Shown here: positions 17,956 through 27,704 of the stretch, piece after piece
Layout: every line of letters begins with the position of its first letter
Numbering within the stretch: the stretch's first letter is position 1
NCBI GenBank assembly: GCA_945921355.1
Contig: CAMEKM010000003.1
Coordinates: forward strand, 1 to 64,000
Length of the DNA: 64,000 nucleotides
Direction: 5' to 3'
Origin: an uncultured Bacteroidales bacterium
Lineage (GTDB): Bacteria > Bacteroidota > Bacteroidia > Bacteroidales > Paludibacteraceae
The notes under the pieces: generated by a model
The model's input: only the letters and a program-made list of their open reading frames with translations
Told to the model about the DNA's origin: nothing
Database searches by the model: none
Translations under genes and position numbers: made by a program

Positions 17956-19194
17956 TCATACCAAATTTAAATTGTGATGCATTTTCTCTTTCTTGGTGCG
18001 CATATAACGCAGGTTATAGGGATTAGGAGCTATCTCTATTGGAATATTCTCTACAATTTCTATGCCAAAACTCTCCAAGCCAATTCGTTTAACTGGATTG
18101 TTAGTCATTAAACGGAGTTTGCGTACTCCCATTTGTTGTAAGATTTGCGCCCCTACTCCATAGTTGCGCTCATCAGGTCGGAACCCCAAATGCACATTGG
18201 CCTCTACGGTGTCTTCTCCTTGTTCTTGGAGCTTGTAGGCACGAATCTTATTCATCAACCCAATACCACGTCCCTCTTGATTCATATAGACAATGATTCC
18301 CTTGCCCTCTTTCTCCACCATCTGCATGGCTTTGTGCAATTGCTCGCCACATTCGCATCGCTTTGAGCCAAAGATATCGCCTGTCATACATGACGAGTGT
18401 ACACGGCAGAGGATAGGTTCCTCCGCCTGCCATTCGCCTTTCACCAATGCGATGTGCTCTAGTCCCGTTGTCAGTTCGCGGAATGGTGTGAGCATAAAGT
18501 CGCCAAATTCGGTAGGCAGGCTCACCGTCTCGCCACGTTCAACGAGGGTGGTTGGCAGTTGAGAGTTGACAGTTGGCAGTTGACAGTTAGCAGTTGACAT
18601 GCGGTATGCGATGAGATCCTTGATAGAAATGAGGCTAAGTCCGTATTGCTCAGCCACTTTCTCCAGTTGTGGCATACGCGCCATAGTGCCGTCCTCGTTC
18701 ATAATCTCGATGAGAGCTGCTACAGGCTGCAAGCCTGCTAGGCGTACTAAATCCACCGCAGCCTCAGTATGCCCTGCACGTTGCAGCACGCCACACTCCT
18801 GCGCATAGAGTGGATTGATATGGCCTGGGCGACCAAATGTTTGTGGTGTAGAAGCTGGGTCAGCCAAAGCACGGATAGTGGCAGCACGATCTTCGGCACT
18901 CACACCTGTGGTACAACCTTCAAGTTTATCTACAGTGACCGTAAAAGGTGTGCCAAGCATAGAGGTATTGGTAGCGACTTGATGTACGAGATCTAACTCT
19001 GCGCAACGCGTTTCTGGTAGTGGCACACACAATACGCCGCGTCCATGCTGGAGCATGAAATTGACTTTATCAGGGGTTATCTTTTCAGCCGCAATGATGA
19101 AATCGCCTTCATTCTCACGATCTTCATCATCCACCACTATCACGAATTTGCCTTCGCGAATATCTTCAATAGCTTTTTCGATTGTATCCAACAT
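17956..19194 (-). CDS. ribBA: Bifunctional 3,4-dihydroxy-2-butanone-4-phosphate synthase / GTP cyclohydrolase II
   Basis: [21 protein letters not shown] (RibB) and [36 protein letters not shown] (RibA). Confidence 0.95.
   Translation of the reverse strand: MLDTIEKAIEDIREGKFVIVVDDEDRENEGDFIIAAEKITPDKVNFMLQHGRGVLCVPLPETRCAELDLVHQVATNTSMLGTPFTVTVDKLEGCTTGVSAEDRAATIRALADPASTPQTFGRPGHINPLYAQECGVLQRAGHTEAAVDLVRLAGLQPVAALIEIMNEDGTMARMPQLEKVAEQYGLSLISIKDLIAYRMSTANCQLPTVNSQLPTTLVERGETVSLPTEFGDFMLTPFRELTTGLEHIALVKGEWQAEEPILCRVHSSCMTGDIFGSKRCECGEQLHKAMQMVEKEGKGIIVYMNQEGRGIGLMNKIRAYKLQEQGEDTVEANVHLGFRPDERNYGVGAQILQQMGVRKLRLMTNNPVKRIGLESFGIEIVENIPIEIAPNPYNLRYMRTKKEKMHHNLNLV
18552..18600. repeat. Seven heptanucleotide units inside the ribBA coding sequence (interdomain linker)
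   Basis: TTGGCAG TTGAGAG TTGACAG TTGGCAG TTGACAG TTAGCAG TTGACAT; encodes [17 protein letters not shown]. Confidence 0.95.
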
Positions 19195-19200
19195 TTTCAG

Positions 19201-19228
19201 TTTACAATTTACGGTTTATAGTTTACGG
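19201..19228. repeat. Heptanucleotide satellite variant overlapping the 3' end of the LptF/G gene
   Basis: TTTACAA TTTACGG TTTATAG TTTACGG. Confidence 0.8.
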
Positions 19229-20700
19229 AATATCCGTCTTATTAGTTTGAGTAATTTAGTTTTGAAATAATGTAAGTATTTCATCCATACCTCTGGGTTA
19301 AAGAGTGCGGAGTCTGTAGCTGCTTTGTAAGTTAAGAAAATACCTATTGGCAGCAATACCATCGAGCTGAGCCACATACCAGCCCAGCATGGCCATAGTG
19401 CTTCGCGTGCCATCTTGTAGCCTGTATTATCGATGATATAATAGATGATAAACATCACCACTGAAATCACTACAGGAGCGCCCAAACCACCCTTGCGCGT
19501 GATAGCTCCTAATGGTGCACCGATAAAGAAGAATATCAGGCATGCGAATGCCAATGTAAACTTGCGATACAGCTCAATCTCATGCTTGCGTATATACCGC
19601 TGATAATCATTGAGCATCAAGGCGTTGTAATCAATTTGGTCGCGCTGTGCTTTGGCTTTCTCTATGGCAGCCGACAAGGCACGATAACGCTCGTCATCAG
19701 AGAAGCGTCCGTACAAAGAATCTACGTCATATCCCGCATATAGTTCCTTTGCTCCTTCCCACATATCTACATCTCGATTCGCCACACGCTCACGACCAAA
19801 ATAGCGATTATTAACCAGTGTCCTACTCTGCTCTTTGCTACGGTCATGGGCAAGCAATTGGACTGAATCAATGGACTGCACTAGTTCTACTACATCCTTG
19901 GAGACATGTTGGTCGGCTAATACGTCTTCGTTGTAGCGGTCGAACTCCATATCAAAGTCAATGAGCATCTGCTTCTGAGCAAAGCTCTCACGACGATATG
20001 GGATATTCTTCTCGGAGTTGGTAGCACGCTGCTGGTTGCGGTCCAGATTCTCGAATGATTCACCACTATATAGATGGAGGATCAGATACTTCTTGTCATC
20101 GGTAAAGAAGATACGTCCAGAATCAGCTACCATGACGCTGGCATTGCGGAATCCCTCGGAATAGTCATAAATCATCATGTCGTAGAGCATACCCGTCTGC
20201 GGTGCCTTGCGGCGGACGTAGATGTTATACCCATCTATACCGTCATAGAACTCGCCTTGTGGGATATCCAATTCAGGCGATTTCTGCTTGAGCGAGAAGA
20301 TGAGTGCCCACAACTTGACTTGCGACACTGGCAAGACATAGTTGGAGAACATAAACGCTCCTACCGATACAAACGCAATGGCTATTGCTAATGGACGCAT
20401 GATGCGAAATAGGCTCACGCCTGCTGCTTTCATAGCAGTGAGTTCAAACTTCTCACCTAAATTGCCGAAGGTCATCAGCGATGCCAACAATATAGCTAAC
20501 GGCAGAGCCAATGGTACCACTGACGTGACAGCATAGATAAAGAACTCAGCCAAGACCTTAATTTCTACACCTTTGCCGACGAGGTCATTGACATGCATCC
20601 AAACAAACTGCATTAGCAGAATGAAGATGCATATCAAGAACGTCATTATCAGCAATCCCAGAAACTGCTTGAGCAGATATATGTCTATTTTCTTAATCAC
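19216..20700 (-). CDS. LptF/LptG-family LPS export permease (YjgP/YjgQ)
   Basis: N-terminal IDIYLLKQFLGLLIMTFLICIFILLMQFVW; multi-TM ends with a large periplasmic middle domain. Confidence 0.88.
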   Translation of the reverse strand: MIKKIDIYLLKQFLGLLIMTFLICIFILLMQFVWMHVNDLVGKGVEIKVLAEFFIYAVTSVVPLALPLAILLASLMTFGNLGEKFELTAMKAAGVSLFRIMRPLAIAIAFVSVGAFMFSNYVLPVSQVKLWALIFSLKQKSPELDIPQGEFYDGIDGYNIYVRRKAPQTGMLYDMMIYDYSEGFRNASVMVADSGRIFFTDDKKYLILHLYSGESFENLDRNQQRATNSEKNIPYRRESFAQKQMLIDFDMEFDRYNEDVLADQHVSKDVVELVQSIDSVQLLAHDRSKEQSRTLVNNRYFGRERVANRDVDMWEGAKELYAGYDVDSLYGRFSDDERYRALSAAIEKAKAQRDQIDYNALMLNDYQRYIRKHEIELYRKFTLAFACLIFFFIGAPLGAITRKGGLGAPVVISVVMFIIYYIIDNTGYKMAREALWPCWAGMWLSSMVLLPIGIFLTYKAATDSALFNPEVWMKYLHYFKTKLLKLIRRIFRKL

Positions 20701-21178
20701 CTTTCAAATTATCCGATACAAAACTCAGTGGCAACAGGTCCGTTGCTTTGTGGAAGACATAACATCCCTCTTCGCCGTATAGTATCACTTGCATATCTTG
20801 TCCGTAGCGATGCTCGGTCTCCAACATCACTTGTCGGCAAGCGCCACATGGGGTGCCCGCTTGTTTGGTAAAATGCCCATTAGTGTAGCACGCAATCGCC
20901 AACGCTTTGACTGGCGTATGGGGATGATTGGCATTGGCTGCAAACAATACGGTACGCTCTGCGCAGATACCGCTTGGGTATGCTGCATTCTCCTGATTGG
21001 CACCCGTGATGATAGTGCCATCATTGAGCAATGCTGCTGCGCCTACATGGAAATGCGAGTATGGGCAATAGGCATCTTGCGTCTTTTGCTTGGCAATCTC
21101 CACCAGTTGGCGGAGCTCCGCATCGAGTTCATCCACTGTGCAAGCAGTGATTTGGGTTTGCAATGTAATTTCTTTCAT
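20693..21178 (-). CDS. cdd: Cytidine deaminase
   Basis: CPYSHFHVGAAALLNDGTIITGANQENAAYPSGICAERTVLFAA; TPCGACRQVMLE. Confidence 0.95.
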   Translation of the reverse strand: MKEITLQTQITACTVDELDAELRQLVEIAKQKTQDAYCPYSHFHVGAAALLNDGTIITGANQENAAYPSGICAERTVLFAANANHPHTPVKALAIACYTNGHFTKQAGTPCGACRQVMLETEHRYGQDMQVILYGEEGCYVFHKATDLLPLSFVSDNLKGD

Positions 21179-21223
21179 GTCATATCTGATTTATAAATTT
21201 GCTTATCTATAAAATATCATTTT

Positions 21224-21278
21224 TTGTCAACTGTCAATTGTTAACTGCTCACTGTCAACTGCAACTATCAACTGCCAA
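21224..21278. repeat. Heptanucleotide satellite (TTGACAG family)
   Basis: Minus strand TTGGCAG TTGATAG TTGCAG TTGACAG TGAGCAG TTAACAA TTGACAG TTGACAA. Confidence 0.9.
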
Positions 21279-21282
21279 TTGT

Positions 21283-21326
21283 TTCTCGTATATTTCTCGA
21301 AACCACTTCGTTAGCATTGCGTTACC
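21283..21326. repeat. 11-bp-period minisatellite related to 12730-12784
   Basis: Minus strand GGTAACGCAAT GCTAACGAAGT GGTTTCGAGAA ATATACGAGAA. Confidence 0.65.
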
Positions 21327-21452
21327 AATTGGTTAGTATCGTGGTGTTTCCACGTAGTTTGTGAGGTGGTTTCAAGCAAATTCCTACATCTTTTAATCAA
21401 TATTTTGTAGTTATTATTAGCATCTATTTCGCCATTTTACACAAATAGTGCG

Positions 21453-21507
21453 CAAAGTTACAACAAAAAATGCACATATGCAAGTAAAACGAGTTTTTTT
21501 CAAAAAA
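21453..21507. repeat. Left arm of 55-bp inverted repeat; contains a minus-strand promoter
   Basis: caaagttacaacaaaaaatgcacatatgcaagtaaaacgagtttttttcaaaaaa; minus strand TTG-N20-TAACTTTG at 21453-21483. Confidence 0.9.
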
Positions 21508-21816
21508 TTCCATTTACTGCCGTCCCATAGCCTGCAGGGCGTCCATTACCCCTATAGGGGCATCCAGTCACTATTACCTACTATGCTTGACAGTGTCCCA
21601 ACTCCCAAACTCTAAACACCAACCTGTTTTCCCCTTATCAGTTACATAGGATATACGTATCAAAGACGTAGGACAATGCTGTTAATAAGTTGGGAACTCT
21701 GAATCAAATAGGGAGCACTCCTAATACTTACCTCCCTAAAGGGGAGTTTAGTGAGGTGGATACTATAGTTCCTGTCATCCTGTGGCATAGCTATCAGTGG
21801 TAAGCTAAATGTCTTT

Positions 21817-21871
21817 TTTTTTGAAAAAAACTCGTTTTACTTGCATATGTGCATTTTTTGTAGTAACTTTG
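21817..21871. repeat. Right arm of 55-bp inverted repeat; contains a plus-strand promoter
   Basis: Reverse complement of the left arm with one mismatch; TTG-N20-TAACTTTG at 21841-21871. Confidence 0.9.
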
Positions 21872-21891
21872 TACGTTTTTTTAATTTCACT

Positions 21892-24828
21892 ATGAAACGT
21901 ATCTTAACTTTAGTTTTTGCCATTGCATTTGGCACGAGTTTGTATGCTATTGACAAACAAGCATTAGCAGATACTTTGACCAATTTTGTTAAGTCGCGCG
22001 CGTACACGAACAACGTGACAGTGAGTCGCGTACGAGTTCGCAATTCACAAGTATTCATTTATACCAATCGTACATTGAGCCAAGTATCTTTGAGCAACAG
22101 TGAGGTGCGCAACCTGCGCCTGCTGGTGAGCCAAATGGTGCTGGGCAACAATCAAGGCAAAGTGACTATCTACACCGATGGTTACGAGATTGGCGAACTG
22201 GTAACAACCCGCCATCGCCATCGCGCAAAGAATGCACGTTATACCCTACCAGCCACCACCCAATGGGTGACCAACACTTCGCGTCCCTACTCTGCTAAGC
22301 AGGGTTTGGATGGCAAACATATCGCGCTGTGGGGTAGTCACGGTCAGTATTACCACCAACCTACCGAGTCGTGGCGTTGGCAACGCGCCAAGGTATGGAG
22401 CACAGTAGAAGACTTATACACAACTAGTTACACAATGCCTTTCCTCGTACCTATGCTGGAGAATGCAGGTGCAGTGGTAGTGCAACCTCGTGAGCGTGAT
22501 ATCCAAACGCATGAGGAGATTGTGGATAATACACAAGCGATGAGCAACGGTCAATGGACCTTGGGACAAGGCGCTGGTTGGGCTACTCCAGAAAGACCAC
22601 TGTTGGAAGGGGAGAATCCTTTTACTTTTGGTAGCTATACTACAGAAGCAACTGGCAACAAATCTAAAGGCGAAATAAAATATACCCCATCGTTGCCAGA
22701 AGGTGAATATGCGGTATATGTAAGCTATAAGACCTTGCCCAATAGTACCAGCAAAGCGCAATATACTGTGGTTCATAAGGGACAAAAAACCACCTTTGCT
22801 GTCAATCAGAAGATGGGTGGCGGTACATGGGTGTATCTTGGCACGTTTGCCTTTGACGGCGACAAGGCAAACAACTACGTGAGTATAGCCGCAGCGGCTA
22901 ATGGCAAAGACGTGGTGACTACTGACGCCGTGAAATTTGGTGGAGGTATGGGTAGCGTGGCACGCTATAAACAACCCGATAGCTACGAGAATGTACCCTC
23001 ATCCAAAGAACTGCCCGAAGGTGATGCTGTCATAATTGACAGCGTAGAACTGCTTGCTAATCAAGCCCATGCTATCACTAGCGGCTTGCCACGTTATATA
23101 GAGGCAGCCCGCTATTGGATGCAATATTCGGGTATTCCTGATAGCATTTACAACTACACCAACAGCAAAAATGATTACGTGGACGACTACGCATCACGCG
23201 GCATATGGGTGAACTATCTGGCAGGCGGCAGTGCAGCCAATCCCAATCAGCCAGGATTGAATGTGCCACTACATGCTTGTTTAGCATTCCACACCGACGC
23301 TGGGGTGCGAGATGAGATTGTAGGTACTCTGCTAATCTATAAAGATCATGATGATGAGCAATGCAAAAACTATCCTAATGGCAAGAGCCGTGTCCTAAAT
23401 CGCGACTTGGCAGACTATATGCAAACGCAAATCGTGGAGGACATGCGCGCGGTATATGCACCCGAATGGACACGCCGTCAGTTGGATAACTCATCCTATG
23501 CAGAAGTACGCCATCCTAAAGTGCCAGCGGTACTGCTAGAACTACTCTCGCACCAGAACATGACCGATATGAAGTACGGTCTTGATCCACGCGTACGATT
23601 CACTATTTCACGTGCGATGTATAAATCGTTCTTGCGCTTTATACACGAGCAATACGGCACGGAGTATGTGGTACAGCCATTGCCTGTGAATAGCATGGAG
23701 ATGAGGATGGAATCGGGACTCTCCACTCCTGACACCAAATCCATTAAAGTCACTTGGGCTCCAACCAACGATCCACTTGAAGCTACGGCTAAGCCAACCT
23801 ACTATATCGTCTATACCCGCCAGAACGATGGCGATTGGGATAATGGTGTGTGCGTAACGACCAACGAATATACATTCACACCAGACAAGGGCACACGTTA
23901 TGACATACGTGTGGCAGCGGGCAATGCAGGAGGACTGAGTTTCAAGAGCGAGATTCTATCTGCCTACATTGCACCAGAGGAGAAAGGACAAGTGCTGATT
24001 ATCAACGGTTTCACTCGCGTGAGTGGTCCAGACTGGTGGCAAGATAGTATCTATGGCGGTATCCGTCCAGCCAGTCATGCTGTGCCATATGGCAGGGGCG
24101 TGAACTACATCGGCGAAGTGTATGATTTCGATAGCCGCAACGAGTGGAAGACCGATGACAACTGCGGTTGGGGCATGTGCTATAGCGACCACATGGATCA
24201 TCCTACTGTGGGTAACACGTTTGATTATTCTGCTATGCACGGCAAGGTATTGGCAGAGATGGGTTACTCGTATGTCACAACCAGTGTGGATGCATTGGAT
24301 AGCATTGCGGGCTATGACGCAGTGGACGTGATATTGGGCAAGCAGAAGACCACAATCATGGGTAAGGATACTTCGTTCCACTGTATGCCGATGAACTTGC
24401 AACACGCACTCACGCACTATCTGCAACATGGCGGTCGCCTGTTGCTAGCAGGTGCGTACATCGCGAGCGACATGACCAGCGAGGAGGATAAGGCGTTTAT
24501 CAAGAATCAGTTGCATTATGAGTTCCGTTGCACCCACGCTTCACGCACGGGTAAGATTCGCATCGAACGCCAATTGCCACAGGGCAATCATACGTTCCGT
24601 ACCGAGCCCAACGATAAGCAATTGCATACCGAGAACGCGGATGGTATCTACCCTGCGGAGGGCGGTATCGTAGTAGCACGTTTCCCTGAGGTAAATGTGG
24701 CAGCTGCGATTGCGCATGATGCATCGGAAGCAGGCGGAGCGAAGACACTCTGCTGGAGTTTCATGCTCGAGAGTGCACACGACTTCACCACCCTCTACCA
24801 ACAAAGTATCAATTGGCTAATGAAATAA
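21892..24828 (+). CDS. Secreted N-acetylmuramoyl-L-alanine amidase-like protein with golvesin/xanthan-lyase-like and Fn3-like domains
   Basis: Signal peptide MKRILTLVFAIAFGTSLYA; Amidase_3-like segments (IALWGSHG, AFHTDAG, PAVLLELLSHQN); PEGEYAVYVSYKTLPNSTSKAQYTV golvesin-like segment. Confidence 0.75.
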   Translation: MKRILTLVFAIAFGTSLYAIDKQALADTLTNFVKSRAYTNNVTVSRVRVRNSQVFIYTNRTLSQVSLSNSEVRNLRLLVSQMVLGNNQGKVTIYTDGYEIGELVTTRHRHRAKNARYTLPATTQWVTNTSRPYSAKQGLDGKHIALWGSHGQYYHQPTESWRWQRAKVWSTVEDLYTTSYTMPFLVPMLENAGAVVVQPRERDIQTHEEIVDNTQAMSNGQWTLGQGAGWATPERPLLEGENPFTFGSYTTEATGNKSKGEIKYTPSLPEGEYAVYVSYKTLPNSTSKAQYTVVHKGQKTTFAVNQKMGGGTWVYLGTFAFDGDKANNYVSIAAAANGKDVVTTDAVKFGGGMGSVARYKQPDSYENVPSSKELPEGDAVIIDSVELLANQAHAITSGLPRYIEAARYWMQYSGIPDSIYNYTNSKNDYVDDYASRGIWVNYLAGGSAANPNQPGLNVPLHACLAFHTDAGVRDEIVGTLLIYKDHDDEQCKNYPNGKSRVLNRDLADYMQTQIVEDMRAVYAPEWTRRQLDNSSYAEVRHPKVPAVLLELLSHQNMTDMKYGLDPRVRFTISRAMYKSFLRFIHEQYGTEYVVQPLPVNSMEMRMESGLSTPDTKSIKVTWAPTNDPLEATAKPTYYIVYTRQNDGDWDNGVCVTTNEYTFTPDKGTRYDIRVAAGNAGGLSFKSEILSAYIAPEEKGQVLIINGFTRVSGPDWWQDSIYGGIRPASHAVPYGRGVNYIGEVYDFDSRNEWKTDDNCGWGMCYSDHMDHPTVGNTFDYSAMHGKVLAEMGYSYVTTSVDALDSIAGYDAVDVILGKQKTTIMGKDTSFHCMPMNLQHALTHYLQHGGRLLLAGAYIASDMTSEEDKAFIKNQLHYEFRCTHASRTGKIRIERQLPQGNHTFRTEPNDKQLHTENADGIYPAEGGIVVARFPEVNVAAAIAHDASEAGGAKTLCWSFMLESAHDFTTLYQQSINWLMK

Positions 24829-24829
24829 T

Positions 24830-26242
24830 ATGAAGAAAAAGAACTTACCATTACTACAGAACATTGAGATTACGGGCATTGCTGCTGAGGGCAAAGCCAT
24901 CACCCGCGTGGACGATATGGTGCTGTTTGTGCCATATTGCGTACCTGGCGATATTGTGGATATACAAGTAACCCGCAAGAAGCACTCCTTCATGGAGGGT
25001 CGCGTAGAGCGCATCGTTTCCCCCTCCCCTACCCGCTGCGAGCCCGTCTGCAAGCACTATGGCGAGTGCGGTGGATGCAAATGGCAGATTCTTCCCTACG
25101 AGGAGCAACTGCGCCATAAGCAACAGCTGATTGTGGATAACCTCACCCGTATTGGTAAGATTGAGTTGCCAGAGATCTCCCCTATCCTCGGTAGTAAAGA
25201 TATTTATGAGTATCGCAACAAGTTGGAGTTCACTTTCTCCGACCGCAAATGGCTCAGCTGGGATACTATCCGCGCCGCAGGCGGACTAGAGAACGTGGAC
25301 AACACCCATGGTCTGGGATTCCATATTCCCAATTGCTTTGACAAGGTGCTGGACATCACCGAATGCCATCTTATGCCTGAGATCAACAACCGCATACGCA
25401 ACGGCATACGCGAGTACGCACGGAAGTTGGGTATCACCTTTTATAATGAGCACGCGCACGAGGGACAACTGCGTACGCTCATCCTGCGCAGCAACCACAG
25501 GGGCGAAGTGATGCTCATTGTCGTTTGGGCAGACGAACCCGATATGCGCGTAATGGAGTATTTCCGCGATAGTTTCCCCGAGATTATCAGTTTGTTGTAT
25601 GTAGTCAATCGCAAGTTTAATGATACGATTGGCGACCTAGAGGTGCATGTCTTCCATGGTCAAGACCATATCATGGAGCAGATGGAAAACTTGCAGTTCA
25701 AGGTAGGTCCTAAGTCTTTCTACCAAACCAACACCTTGCAGGCATACGAGCTCTACAAGGTAGCACGCGAGTTTGCAGGACTGACAGGCAACGAACTGGT
25801 CTTCGACCTCTATACAGGCACGGGTACAATTGCCAATTTCGTGGCGCACCAAGCGCGTCAGGTGATTGGTATAGAGTATGTTCCAGAAGCAATTGAGGAT
25901 GCCAAAGTAAATGCGAATATCAACCATTTAGATAACACCCTATTCTTCGCGGGCGACATGAAGGACATTCTAAACGAGGATTTTATCACGCAGTATGGTC
26001 ATCCAGATGTGATTATCACCGACCCCCCTCGCGCAGGCATGCACGAGGATGTGATTAACACCATCCTTTTTGCAGAACCAAAGCGTATTGTGTACGTGAG
26101 TTGCAACCCTGCTACGCAGGCACGCGACCTTAACATGCTTGACAGCAAGTACCGCGTTATGAAGGTGCAACCTGTGGACATGTTCCCTCACACCCACCAC
26201 GTAGAGAATGTGGTATTGTTAGAGAAGAAAGACCCATCATAA
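24830..26242 (+). CDS. rlmD: 23S rRNA (uracil(1939)-C(5))-methyltransferase RlmD
   Basis: TRAM-like N-terminus, CKHYGECGGCKWQ Fe-S motif, FDLYTGTGTIANF, DPPRAGMH, VYVSCNPATQARDL. Confidence 0.95.
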   Translation: MKKKNLPLLQNIEITGIAAEGKAITRVDDMVLFVPYCVPGDIVDIQVTRKKHSFMEGRVERIVSPSPTRCEPVCKHYGECGGCKWQILPYEEQLRHKQQLIVDNLTRIGKIELPEISPILGSKDIYEYRNKLEFTFSDRKWLSWDTIRAAGGLENVDNTHGLGFHIPNCFDKVLDITECHLMPEINNRIRNGIREYARKLGITFYNEHAHEGQLRTLILRSNHRGEVMLIVVWADEPDMRVMEYFRDSFPEIISLLYVVNRKFNDTIGDLEVHVFHGQDHIMEQMENLQFKVGPKSFYQTNTLQAYELYKVAREFAGLTGNELVFDLYTGTGTIANFVAHQARQVIGIEYVPEAIEDAKVNANINHLDNTLFFAGDMKDILNEDFITQYGHPDVIITDPPRAGMHEDVINTILFAEPKRIVYVSCNPATQARDLNMLDSKYRVMKVQPVDMFPHTHHVENVVLLEKKDPS

Positions 26243-26276
26243 CTTCCTCTTTTGGGAAAGGCAATAACCGATAACA

Positions 26277-27698
26277 ATGTGGACAGTATTAGCGATATTC
26301 TTTATGCAGTTCACCGACAAGGTGGGCGCAGAACGTGTGTGCCTTAGTGAAACTGCAATAGAGAAGCGCGAAGCAAGAGGTATTGCTATTGATTCGTTAG
26401 ATTTTGAGGTGTCGCCTGTGTATTTAGACTCGGTGCGAGTCATGGGAGCAAAAGTGCTGCACACATCGCGATGGATAAATGGAGCAACTGTGGAAGCAAA
26501 CAATGAGGCGATTCGTGCGATAAAGAAGTGTGGGTTTGTGGATACCATTTATCTCACACGAATGGAACCCACAGAGCAAGCCTTTGATATCCCTTCAATA
26601 TCCCTTCGGAAAAGAATAATAGCAGAAGATACCTTACCCGATGCACCACCGCCAGTTGCCAGCATAGAGCAATTGGATCAACTCAATCTTTTGCCACTCC
26701 ACCAAGCGGGCTATAGAGGCAAGGGCATACGCATTGGAGTGGCTGATGGAGGATTCTACAATGCCAACATCATGACCGCACTGCCAAAAGAGCAATGGTT
26801 GGGTTATGCCGATTTTACCGATGATGAAGATGATTTCTTTGGCAGCACAGGCAATCATGGTACGCTGTGCTTGACGGCCATCATAGCAGAAGCACCTGAT
26901 TACCAAGGTACTGCTACGGAAGCCGAATACTTTCTCTTCCGCACTGAAGAGCACTATAGCGAAAGCCCCAAAGAGATAGACAACTGGGTGGCTGCTATTG
27001 AGATGGCTGATTCATTGGGATTGGATATCGTATCAACCTCATTGGGTTATACGACTTTTGATAACGAACATTTTGATTTTACATATGCAGACATGAACGG
27101 ACGCTGTTCACGTGGAGCACAAGCGGCTACAATAGCAGCGCGTAAGGGGATGTTGCTCGTAGTGGCAGCAGGAAATGAAGGCAATAAAGAGTGGCATTAT
27201 CTTTCGACCCCTGCTGATGCAGACAGCATATTGACCGTAGGAGCAGTGGATATTGATGGAGAGATTGCAGCATTCTCATCGTTTGGTCCATCAGCTGACG
27301 GAAGAGTAAAACCCGAGGTGTGTGCTGTGGGCAAACAAACCGTGTTGCTCAATCCGAGTGATGGGTTTGTGATGACCGGCAACGGCACTAGCTTCGCCTG
27401 TCCACTAATAGCAGGTGCAGCAGCCTGTCTATGGTCAGCATTGCCCACAGCAAGCAATATGGAAATACGTGAGCGTATTATTCGCTCAGCTGACCGCTAC
27501 ACAACGCCCCATGCGCAATATGGATATGGCATACCCGACCTATGGGAAGCCTATGGAAAAGGTACAGAAAATAATCTGCCTCGCGTGGATGGCTACCACG
27601 CATACGAGGTAGAGAAAATATGGTATAATGGACAATTATTCATCAAAAAAAATAACACCTTATATAGTATATTAGGAACCAATATTACAATACATTAA
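26277..27698 (+). CDS. S8 (subtilisin) family serine peptidase
   Basis: IRIGVADGGFYN (Asp), NHGTLCLTAI (His), GNGTSFACPLIAGAAACL (Ser). Confidence 0.9.
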   Translation: MWTVLAIFFMQFTDKVGAERVCLSETAIEKREARGIAIDSLDFEVSPVYLDSVRVMGAKVLHTSRWINGATVEANNEAIRAIKKCGFVDTIYLTRMEPTEQAFDIPSISLRKRIIAEDTLPDAPPPVASIEQLDQLNLLPLHQAGYRGKGIRIGVADGGFYNANIMTALPKEQWLGYADFTDDEDDFFGSTGNHGTLCLTAIIAEAPDYQGTATEAEYFLFRTEEHYSESPKEIDNWVAAIEMADSLGLDIVSTSLGYTTFDNEHFDFTYADMNGRCSRGAQAATIAARKGMLLVVAAGNEGNKEWHYLSTPADADSILTVGAVDIDGEIAAFSSFGPSADGRVKPEVCAVGKQTVLLNPSDGFVMTGNGTSFACPLIAGAAACLWSALPTASNMEIRERIIRSADRYTTPHAQYGYGIPDLWEAYGKGTENNLPRVDGYHAYEVEKIWYNGQLFIKKNNTLYSILGTNITIH

Positions 27699-27704
27699 AC
27701 AACT

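Noticed and set aside
18552-18600. TTGACA as a sigma70 -35 box array
   Set aside because: Bacteroidetes primary promoters use TTTG/TAnnTTTG; the array is in coding sequence with no matching -7 element
21453-21871. Classical invertible promoter (phase-variation switch)
   Set aside because: Both promoters lie within the inverted arms and face outward, so inversion of the spacer would not change gene expression; no invertase gene nearby. Kept only as an inverted-repeat finding
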